Source: Gammaproteobacteria bacterium
Lineage (GTDB): Bacteria > Pseudomonadota > Gammaproteobacteria > Eutrophobiales > Eutrophobiaceae
Assembly: GCA_012270695.1 (NCBI GenBank)
Contig: JAAXHV010000312.1
Span: forward strand, 1-6,557
Length of the DNA stretch: 6,557 bases
Direction of reading: 5' to 3'
Of this stretch, positions 1 through 5,021 are shown in pieces. The notes under the pieces were generated by a model. That model worked only from the letters and a program-made list of their open reading frames with translations. It had not been told where the DNA came from and searched no databases. The translations under genes were made by a program, and so were the position numbers. Positions within the stretch are counted from its first letter, which is position 1, and each line of letters begins with the position of its first letter.

Positions 1-806
1 GCCCGGCCTGCGGCGTGTTCGGCCGGCAGCAGGCCGCCGTAACCCTGCATGACCAGTACCGGCCCCCGGTAATCGTAATGACCCAGCTGTTTTTGCAGGT
101 TGTTGATATAGTTGTTGACCACCTGTCCTGCGTAAGCGTTGATCACCGTGGTCGAAGTACGCTCATATTCGCCTGGGAGCGGCGCTATTTCACTGGATAT
201 GGAAACATGGATTGCCTTGTTGCGCGCCTGGATGATCGAACGGATGCGCTGTTCATGGACGGGGTTGGCGAACGACCACAGCAACGCCACCGCAACGGAC
301 TCGACCTGTTGCTCGTCGAGCAGGTAACTGACGGCTTGCTCGACCTCGACCTCGTTCAACTCCTGGATAATTGCGCCCTTGTAGTCCACCCGTTCCGTCA
401 CCCCGCGGATCAGGCCGAACGGCACCAGCGGCCTGGGCCGGTCCGTTGCCACCGGATGTTTAAGACCTTCCTCCGACAGGCCCGACCAGCGTCCGTAGGC
501 GCCCCGGGTAACCAGCAAGGTGTCCTCGAACCCCGCCGTGGTGATCAGGCCGGTGCGGGCGCCCTTGCGCTCCAGCAAGGTGTTGTCCACCACGGTGGAA
601 CCATGGATGAACAGCGTGGTCCGGTGGAAGATATCTTCAAGGTCCGCCTGCATCACGGCAGCCGCGCGACGGATGGAGGCGATGACCCCGTCGGCAAAAT
701 CAGGCGGAGTGGATAATGCCTTGCCGATAAAGACGGAACGGCCGTCTTCGACGATCACCGTATCGGTACAGGTGCCGCCTACGTCTGTTGCAACAACGAG
801 AGACAT
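1..806 (-). CDS. HyuA / acetophenone-carboxylase-type ATP-binding subunit, N-terminal part (runs off left edge)
   Basis: The minus strand reads 268 codons without a stop from an ATG at 806 to the window edge; full family members are roughly 650-720 residues, so the C-terminal half is missing. Visible motifs are the actin/sugar-kinase phosphate loop DVGGTCTD (residues 8-15; Cys where Phe is usual), HGSTVVDNTLLERKG (68-82), TRGAYGRWSGL (100-110), VALLWSFANPVHE (173-185) and SSEIAPLPGEYERTSTTV (204-221). This is the hydantoinase A N-terminal domain plus the start of the hydantoinase/oxoprolinase domain. The family uses ATP to open cyclic imides or activate substrates; the YGRWSGL and GEYER blocks recall acetophenone/acetone carboxylase subunits rather than classical hydantoinases. 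The substrate cannot be read from sequence. A partner HyuB-like subunit would be expected beyond the left edge. The ATG is the first start after an in-frame TGA at 813-815; the ribosome site is weak. The protein is cytoplasmic. Confidence 0.93.
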   Translation of the reverse strand, partial: MSLVVATDVGGTCTDTVIVEDGRSVFIGKALSTPPDFADGVIASIRRAAAVMQADLEDIFHRTTLFIHGSTVVDNTLLERKGARTGLITTAGFEDTLLVTRGAYGRWSGLSEEGLKHPVATDRPRPLVPFGLIRGVTERVDYKGAIIQELNEVEVEQAVSYLLDEQQVESVAVALLWSFANPVHEQRIRSIIQARNKAIHVSISSEIAPLPGEYERTSTTVINAYAGQVVNNYINNLQKQLGHYDYRGPVLVMQGYGGLLPAEHAAGR

Positions 807-812
807 TTTCAG

Positions 813-847
813 TCAGTTTTTGACCTGCAAGAAATGGTTTCCATCAT
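813..847 (-). other. 11-codon leader micro-ORF abutting hyuA
   Basis: ATG at 847 opens a reading frame (residues begin MMETISC) ending with TGA at 813-815, only six bases before the hyuA ATG. Because hyuA has no clear Shine-Dalgarno site, translation of this short frame could deliver ribosomes to the hyuA start (translational coupling). It could equally be chance; no family resemblance is visible. Confidence 0.2.
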
Positions 848-857
848 GACTGCGTTG

Positions 858-932
858 CTACCCCCCAGCCAGGTAAGGCGGCAAGCCCCCGGCGCCTGGA
901 GTGAACACAGGATAGGTAAGCATGTCGGTCAT
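858..932 (-). pseudogene. 24-codon remnant resembling the N-terminus of an AAA ATPase
   Basis: A minus-strand frame from ATG 932 (alternative ATG 923) encodes a 24-residue peptide containing TYPVFTPGAGGLPPYLAG, then stops at TAG 858-860. Many AAA (AAA_16-like) ATPases begin with a block of the form PFTPxFGxxPPxLAGR, so this may be the severed 5' end of such a gene, left with its promoter just upstream. The stop follows a run of six G (minus strand). Losing one G would extend the frame through the next micro-ORF to 813. The resemblance is from memory and short, so a chance or leader-peptide role remains possible. Confidence 0.3.
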
Positions 933-939
933 ACCGGGC

Positions 940-948
940 AGTATAGCA
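940..948 (-). promoter_or_regulatory. Extended -10 promoter candidate for hyuA
   Basis: On the minus strand the sequence TGCTATACT is an extended -10 element (TG-N-TATACT, five of six matches to TATAAT). No convincing -35 box lies 16-18 bases upstream, which extended -10 promoters can tolerate. Transcription would begin near 933, giving hyuA a leader of about 125 bases that includes both micro-ORFs. Confidence 0.4.
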
Positions 949-983
949 AAGCGGGGCCAACCGACGCTAACGCGCTGTCGGCC

Positions 984-1139
984 GTGTGCGTAGTCACGGG
1001 TTTTGGGCGTGGCCATGTTAAGATCTCGAAAAAGGGACCTTCAGGGTCAGCGAAAGTTGGTTACACTCCTCCTAAAAAAGTAACTGTGGAAGGCAGCTAT
1101 GACAGTGGCAGTACAACAGTCACTGTAGATTGTAAATAG
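984..1139 (+). pseudogene. Orphan 51-codon secreted-type fragment of unknown family
   Basis: An open plus-strand frame ends at TAG 1137-1139; from a GTG at 984 it gives 51 residues. The frame is open further upstream to 834, but that part overlaps the hyuA leader and does not look coding. The C-terminal 40 residues look protein-like: GPSGSAKVGYTPPKKVTV followed by EGSYDSGSTTVTVDCK, with alternating beta-type residues and one Cys near each end. It may be the C-terminus of a small secreted or Ig-like protein that lost its 5' end, or a short exported peptide. No ribosome site, signal peptide or double-glycine leader is visible. The stop is followed immediately by the GTG of the next gene, so the two were probably co-transcribed. 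No family is recognised. Confidence 0.35.
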
Positions 1140-2380
1140 GTGAGAACATTCCTGTTATCATCACTGATGCTCCTGGCCGCTGCAGTCAGCGGCCAGGAGT
1201 CCCATGCCGAAAGGGATGTCACTCCAGAGTCGCTTATGCAGGAAGCGATGCGTAGCCAAAAAACGGGCGATTTCGAGTCGGCCTGGCGGGCGTTAGTGGC
1301 GTTTCACGGGCATCCTGGCAGCAATGAAGCCGATATCAGAACTTATGTGGATTGTTTCATGTTACCAGGCTGCCCGGATATCGGTGACCTGGGCGCTTTT
1401 CTCGGCAAGAGGCGGGAGACCTGAGCGGGTTCTGCCCGCATTGGAACAGACAGCGAGCCAGGATTCATGCGGGAGACACTGCGGGTCTGGCAGTCGCCGA
1501 GACTGAAACGCTGGACATGCTTCACTCGCGTTCTCTGCTAGGCACTTGCGCAGGGTGGCACAGCCGTCAACTGAAGCTGTTACATGCAGAGCCTCCGTTA
1601 TGGCCGGAGCCGGTTCAACAGGTAATCCCGTTTGAGTTAACGGAGGATCCTTACAGCATCCGCGGTTTGCCGAGGGCAGAGATTGCTATAGATGAACATA
1701 TTGTCACGGCTATCATTGATACCGGAAATGGAATGACCGGTGTGACGTCAAACAATGCCAACCTCCTGGAATACCTGTCCGGGGCCGAGTTATTGGATAC
1801 TTGGCCGATAATGACTAGCAGGGGAAGGAGGAGATATGAGATACTGCGGGGGCCGAGTATCCGCCTTGGTCGGACGACGTTCCATGACGTGCTGATGGAC
1901 AGACCCGTGGGTCCTGCTCACCTGGAAGCGGGCTATATCCTGGGCATGAATATCCTGTTGCGTTACCCCAAAGTTTGTTTCGACTGGCAGGAATCCCGGC
2001 TGTTCTTGGGTGACCTGGGGTCTTGCGCTGGTGGTCTGTCGCCGGATCATGCTTACTTGGTCGATAATTTTGTCTTATACCTTGAAGTACCCCTGCCGGA
2101 TGGTTCCGTGATGCCGGCCTTGCTGGATACCGGCAGTACTGTCACTTATTGCTCAAAAGCCTTTGTCGAGGCAAACAACGGCCGGCAGCATTTCGTATTC
2201 AGATCGCACCCGGAGTTGGCCGGCGAGTGCGAGGTATCGGATGATGTCTACTTCACTTCGGTTGTGATAAGAAGAAGTCAAATCCAGGTCGGCATGGATA
2301 CCTTCCGTCAATTTGCCGCGTTCGGTTGGGAACTCAACCCGCTCAAGGTTTATTTCGTGCCCAAGGAGACAAATGATTGA
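1140..2380 (+). pseudogene. Secreted two-lobed aspartic protease-like protein, frameshifted
   Basis: The first piece (1140-1424, GTG start directly after the upstream TAG) encodes a Sec signal peptide (RTFLLSSLMLLAAAVSG, likely cut near ESHA) and about 70 further residues with Cys at DCFMLPGC, ending at TGA 1422-1424. The second piece, open from 1388 in another frame and with an ATG at 1517, encodes two retropepsin/pepsin-like lobes. Lobe 1 has AIIDTGNGMTGV (Asp68 counted from 1517) and the hydrophobic-hydrophobic-Gly block YILGMNILLRYPKVCFDW (140-157). Lobe 2 has ALLDTGSTVTYC (Asp204) and ends GWELNPLKVYFVPK. Two DTG triads in one chain would supply both catalytic aspartates, as in bacterial pepsin-like proteins. 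The two pieces differ by a net -1 shift somewhere in 1397-1517. All three frames read plausibly there, so the exact path, and whether one or several lesions exist, cannot be resolved. The product would be periplasmic; its substrate is unknown. A sequencing error is possible. Confidence 0.65.
1170..1199. repeat. Perfect 13-bp inverted repeat, 4-base loop
   Basis: CTCCTGGCCGCTG (1170-1182) and its exact reverse complement CAGCGGCCAGGAG (1187-1199) flank a CAGT loop. It lies inside the signal-peptide codons of the aspartic protease-like gene, about 30 bases after the GTG start. No T-run follows on either strand, so it is not a classical Rho-independent terminator. The RNA hairpin would be very stable and close to the start codon, where it could impede translation. 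Confidence 0.85.
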
Positions 2381-2422
2381 TGGACTGGTGTCTCATTCGG
2401 GGTAAAAACTCCCTCAACCTCC

Positions 2423-2634
2423 ATGCTTCCCTTGCTTCGTGAAGAGGCCCTGGAACGTTTTCGCGGTTCCACCTGGCAACCGGTCCTGCTGAGTAAGCCG
2501 GTATCCGGCTACATGCTGGTCGCATCCGCCGTTCTTGCCGGGACCTGTCTGCTTGGTTTTGCCAGCAGTTTCGAGTTCGCCCGCAAGGAACAGGTGCTTG
2601 AAAACATAGAAGGACAGCGTTTGGCGCTGAACAC
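2423..2634 (+). pseudogene. Truncated HlyD-family (CvaA/RaxA-like) secretion adaptor, N-terminus only
   Basis: From ATG 2423 the product begins MLPLLREEALERFRGSTW, followed by LLSKPVSGYMLVASAVLAG and one membrane segment at about residues 30-50, then EFARKEQV. This is the standard opening of colicin V-type membrane fusion proteins (LFREEA..., a Pro-Val/Ser stretch, a single inner-membrane helix, then a Tyr/Phe-x-Arg-Lys linker). Intact adaptors are roughly 400 residues and bridge an inner-membrane ABC exporter to an outer-membrane channel. Here the frame closes at TAG 2648-2650 after 75 codons, and similarity appears to end before about 2634, where ABC-transporter sequence begins in another frame. 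The start lies 42 bases after the protease-like gene, same strand, with no good ribosome site. It cannot be functional as an adaptor. Confidence 0.7.
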
Positions 2635-2855
2635 ATGCGTCAGGAGATAGACCTGTCCCAGGCCCGGGTCGGCATTGCAGACGCGCGCTTTACCGCCGGC
2701 CGCGAATGCTGTTACTGGATGAAGGCACCGCGCACCTCAACGAGGGATTGCAAGGGCAAGTGTTAACCCATTTGACTACGTTTGGTGTGACCTTGATTAT
2801 CGCTTCTCATGACCCGCGTGTGCTGGCGCGGGCCGACCGTTGCGTCTGCCTGTAG
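2635..2855 (+). pseudogene. C-terminal remnant of an exporter ABC ATPase (CvaB/RaxB-like)
   Basis: Frame 3 from about 2682 reads RALYRRPRMLLLDEGTAHLN (Walker B with catalytic Glu, D-loop-like AHLN), then GVTLIIASHDPRVLARADR (switch His in SHD) and stops at TAG 2853-2855. Just upstream, in another frame (2650-2679), it reads DLSQARVGIA. Dropping two bases at 2680-2681 joins these as QARVGIARALYRRPR, a classic ABC continuation, and the signature LSGGQ appears as LS-Q, as if a GGQ-length piece were deleted. Walker A, the membrane domain and any C39 peptidase domain are absent. The order adaptor then ABC protein matches colicin V-type loci (cvaA-cvaB), so one large deletion joining the first gene's head to the second gene's tail explains the layout. 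The fragment is non-functional. Confidence 0.75.
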
Positions 2856-2867
2856 GGAAATGCCTGC

Positions 2868-3149
2868 TCAGGAACCCATGCCGAGGGAAAACACCTGCTC
2901 AAGATCGTGGCGCGAATAGGTCTTGAACGCGATCATGGTTTCGGTATTTTCGATGCCTTCAATGCGCACCATGCGGCTGGTTACCATGTCGGCTATGTCC
3001 TCATTGGTCTCGACTCGCAGGATGCCGACAATGTCGTAGCTGCCGCCGACGGAGTAGACCTCGGAAAACTCCGGTATATCGGCCAGGGCTTCGGCGACCT
3101 CGTTGATCCTGCCATGATGGGTATTGATAAGTACGATTGCTGTGACCAT
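2868..3149 (-). CDS. Stand-alone Lrp/AsnC effector-binding (RAM) domain protein
   Basis: A 93-residue protein consisting only of the AsnC-type ligand-binding fold (beta-alpha-beta-beta-alpha-beta): AIVLINTHHGRINEVAEAL, then EVYSVGGSYDIVGILRVE with the conserved Gly-x-Tyr-Asp turn, then GIENTETMIAFKTYSRHDLE. Full Lrp/AsnC regulators are about 150-165 residues with an N-terminal helix-turn-helix, which is absent here; no DNA-binding segment precedes it. Stand-alone RAM proteins oligomerise and bind amino acids or related small molecules. The ATG at 3149 is preferred over a GTG at 3158 because the Shine-Dalgarno AGGTG (3156-3160) sits six bases before this ATG and overlaps the GTG. It starts 28 bases after the ligase stop, so the two are almost certainly one operon. 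It probably senses the pathway substrate or modulates a full-length partner regulator (inference). The gene converges on the ABC remnant with a 12-base gap. Confidence 0.9.
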   Translation of the reverse strand: MVTAIVLINTHHGRINEVAEALADIPEFSEVYSVGGSYDIVGILRVETNEDIADMVTSRMVRIEGIENTETMIAFKTYSRHDLEQVFSLGMGS

Positions 3150-3155
3150 TTGTAT

Positions 3156-3160
3156 CACCT
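3156..3160 (-). promoter_or_regulatory. Ribosome binding site deciding the RAM-protein start
   Basis: Minus-strand AGGTG lies six bases upstream of the ATG at 3149. It overlaps the in-frame GTG at 3158, which makes that earlier start unlikely. Confidence 0.7.
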
Positions 3161-3177
3161 GTCTGTCAACGTATTTC

Positions 3178-4809
3178 TCAGCGGGGTAATGCCCTCAGTT
3201 TGTGTCTTTGAATTTTGCCGGTCTGTGTCTTTGGCAGTTCCTGAATAAATTCTATCACCCTGGGGTACTTGTATGGCGCAATAGTCTGCTTGGCAAAGTC
3301 CTGCAATTCGCTGACCAGCTGCTCTGATGCCTGAAAACCCTCAGCCAGCACGATAAATGCCTTGATAATCATACTCCGGGCTTCGTCAGGGATACCGACC
3401 ACACCGCATTCACCGACGGCCGGGTGCGGCAGCAGCGCCGCTTCCACTTCCGCCCCTGAAATGTTGTAACCCGACGAGATGATCATGTCATCGGTGCGCC
3501 CCTGGTACCAGACGTAACCATCTTCATCCATGGTGCAGACGTCGCCGGTCAGGTTCCAGCCGTTGACCACGTACGTTCTTTGCCGCTCATCGGCCAGGTA
3601 TTTGCACCCGGTCGGGCCTTTCACCGCCAGGCGGCCCAATGTATCCGCAGGCACGGGCTGGTTATCGTCTCCCAGGATACAGGCCTGGTAGCCTTTTACC
3701 GCCTTGCCTGTTGCCCCGGGTCGAATGTCGTCGCCGGTGGCGGAAATAAAAATATGGATCATTTCGGTTGAGCCGAAAATATCGATCATGCGGATACCTG
3801 TGGCAGCCAGCCATTCCCGGTAAGTGGGCAAGGGGAGTTTCTCGCCGGCGCTGGTTGTTTTTTTCAGGCTGCTCAAGTCGAAATCGTCCAGGTGATTCAA
3901 CAGGATGCGGTAGGCTGTAGGCGCGGTGGAACAAATGGTGGCGCCGAACTTGCCGATTGCTTTGCCGAGTTCCAGCGGCGGAGCGGCTTCCAGAAGCACC
4001 ACGCTGGCGCCGGCATACAGGGGCAGTCCCACCAGCATCCCCAGGCCGAAGGTAAACGCAACGGGTGGGCTGCCGATGAAGATATCCGTGGCTTCCGGTC
4101 TGACCACGTAGGAGCCACAGCAGATACACATGGCCAAGACGTCGCGCTGGAAATGAACCGTGCCTTTGGGCAGGCCCGTTGTGCCGCTGGTAAAAGCCAC
4201 CAGGGCGGGGTCGTCACTGGCCGTAGCAATAGCGTTGAACGAGGTTTGCTTGCCGGCCATAAGCCGTTCCAGTTCCGCGCTAGCGCCTGCTTCGCCGGAG
4301 CCGTTGAATTGCAGGACCCGTTGCACAAACCCGGTGGTCTCGAGCGCGCCGGACAACTCGTCCATAAGACGCTCATCGCACAAGGCGAACTGGACCTGTG
4401 CCTTGATGATGATCGGTTCCAGTTCCCGTTTGCGCAGCAGAGGCATGGTGGCAACGGCCACTCCGCCGGCTTTGATTACCGCGAACCAGCAGGCAACCAG
4501 CATGGGATTGTTGGGTGAGCGGAGCAGGACGCGGTTGCCGGGTTGCAGGCCCAGATCATCTACCAGCACATGGGCAATACGGTTGGATTTTTCGTAGAGA
4601 TCCTGGTAAGTCCAGACTTCATTGGGGGTCAGGATGGCATTATGGGCGCCGTAGCCTTGCGCAATTTTTTTGTCAAGCAGTTCCTCTGCGCAATTGAGTC
4701 GTGCCGGAAACTGTAATTCTTCGGTGGTAAACAGGAATTCAGGCAATTGCTCAGGCGGAGGCAGGTTGTCCCTGACGAACGTATCGACATGGCTGGTATG
4801 ATCATTCAC
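3178..4809 (-). CDS. AMP-forming acyl-CoA ligase, 2-aminobenzoate/benzoate-CoA ligase type
   Basis: A 543-residue cytoplasmic adenylate-forming enzyme that activates a carboxylate with ATP and joins it to CoA. Motifs in order: P-loop FTSGTTGLPKGTVH (206-219), PPVAFTFGLGMLVGLPL (248-264, substrate-pocket region), A5 IFGSTEM (344-350), TGDV with ribose-binding Asp423, YQGRTDDMIISSGYNISGAE (435-454) carrying the hinge, and PKTQTGKIQRHKL (526-538) with catalytic Lys532. The length is normal for the family. The N-terminal DTFVRDNLPPPEQLPE and the C-terminal APYKYPRVIEF resemble 2-aminobenzoate-CoA ligases; close relatives also activate benzoate or aryl beta-keto acids, so the exact substrate is uncertain. 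The start is a GTG at 4809 with GGAG seven bases upstream. It is the first gene of an operon with the RAM protein, divergent from the amidase. Confidence 0.93.
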   Translation of the reverse strand: MNDHTSHVDTFVRDNLPPPEQLPEFLFTTEELQFPARLNCAEELLDKKIAQGYGAHNAILTPNEVWTYQDLYEKSNRIAHVLVDDLGLQPGNRVLLRSPNNPMLVACWFAVIKAGGVAVATMPLLRKRELEPIIIKAQVQFALCDERLMDELSGALETTGFVQRVLQFNGSGEAGASAELERLMAGKQTSFNAIATASDDPALVAFTSGTTGLPKGTVHFQRDVLAMCICCGSYVVRPEATDIFIGSPPVAFTFGLGMLVGLPLYAGASVVLLEAAPPLELGKAIGKFGATICSTAPTAYRILLNHLDDFDLSSLKKTTSAGEKLPLPTYREWLAATGIRMIDIFGSTEMIHIFISATGDDIRPGATGKAVKGYQACILGDDNQPVPADTLGRLAVKGPTGCKYLADERQRTYVVNGWNLTGDVCTMDEDGYVWYQGRTDDMIISSGYNISGAEVEAALLPHPAVGECGVVGIPDEARSMIIKAFIVLAEGFQASEQLVSELQDFAKQTIAPYKYPRVIEFIQELPKTQTGKIQRHKLRALPR

Positions 4810-4816
4810 GTTATTT

Positions 4817-4820
4817 CTCC
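4817..4820 (-). promoter_or_regulatory. Ribosome binding site supporting the ligase GTG start
   Basis: Minus-strand GGAG (within CCGGAGAAA) lies seven bases upstream of the GTG at 4809. There is no in-frame ATG nearby, so the GTG start is favoured. Confidence 0.7.
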
Positions 4821-4878
4821 GGCGAGCACTTGCATAATTGCCGAATACATATTATTAACCCGTAATGATTGACTCGTA

Positions 4879-4890
4879 AAGTAATTACTT
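4879..4890. promoter_or_regulatory. 12-bp perfect palindrome AAGTAATTACTT, candidate operator
   Basis: AAGTAATTACTT is its own reverse complement and lies in the AT-rich region between the divergent ligase and amidase genes. It sits between the -10 candidate at 4899 and where a -35 box would fall. A dimeric regulator bound here could block the amidase promoter and also affect the ligase operon. The binding protein is unknown. Confidence 0.4.
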
Positions 4891-4895
4891 CAACC

Positions 4896-4904
4896 TGATA
4901 CAAT
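4896..4904 (+). promoter_or_regulatory. Extended -10 promoter candidate for the amidase
   Basis: TGATACAAT is an extended -10 element (TG-N-TACAAT, five of six matches). A TTGACT at 4869-4874 is 24 bases upstream, too far to act as its -35 box. Transcription would start near 4911, giving a leader of about 110 bases that contains the REP-like hairpin. Confidence 0.4.
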
Positions 4905-4929
4905 CAGAACAAACGCATACTGTTCAGCC

Positions 4930-4949
4930 ATTCCGGCGCAAGCCGGAAT
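4930..4949. repeat. REP-like palindrome (ATTCCGGC-GCAA-GCCGGAAT)
   Basis: A perfect 8-bp inverted repeat closes a GCAA (GNRA-type) tetraloop and is followed by CCAG. The pattern CATTCC(G/C)GC...GC(G/C)GGAATCCAG is a widespread dispersed palindrome in Pseudomonadota intergenic regions, related in form to REP and Neisseria dRS3 elements. Here it falls within the likely 5' leader of the amidase transcript, 72 bases before the start codon. Copy number in the genome cannot be seen from one window. Confidence 0.65.
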
Positions 4950-5007
4950 CCAGTTGGCGACTTGTTCTACCTTAACTATGCGTTTTCCCAATGAACGCTC
5001 ACAGAAT

Positions 5008-5012
5008 AAAGG
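5008..5012 (+). promoter_or_regulatory. Ribosome binding site for the amidase
   Basis: AAAGG lies nine bases before the ATG at 5022. A competing ATG at 4991, out of frame, opens a 13-codon frame that overlaps the amidase start and stops at 5032. Confidence 0.55.
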
Positions 5013-5021
5013 TAAAAATCA

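Noticed and set aside
15..716. Long plus-strand open frame (233 codons) opposite hyuA
   Set aside because: The minus strand here encodes a continuous HyuA domain with all expected motifs; the plus-strand product has no recognisable features and is a GC-rich antisense shadow.
1170..1199. Rho-independent terminator
   Set aside because: The stem is strong, but no T-run follows on either strand and it is within a coding sequence.
1395..1411. Programmed -1 frameshift site in the protease-like gene (TTTT run, AAG AGG)
   Set aside because: The zero-frame codons do not form a canonical slippery heptamer, and all three frames look plausible downstream, which fits mutation or sequence error better.
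3892..4518. Plus-strand frame of 208 codons opposite the CoA ligase
   Set aside because: It lies entirely antisense to well-conserved ligase motifs including the P-loop; there is no ribosome site or family signal.
4869..4904. TTGACT / TACAAT as a standard sigma-70 promoter
   Set aside because: The spacer is 24 bases, far above the usual 16-18; only the extended -10 reading is kept.
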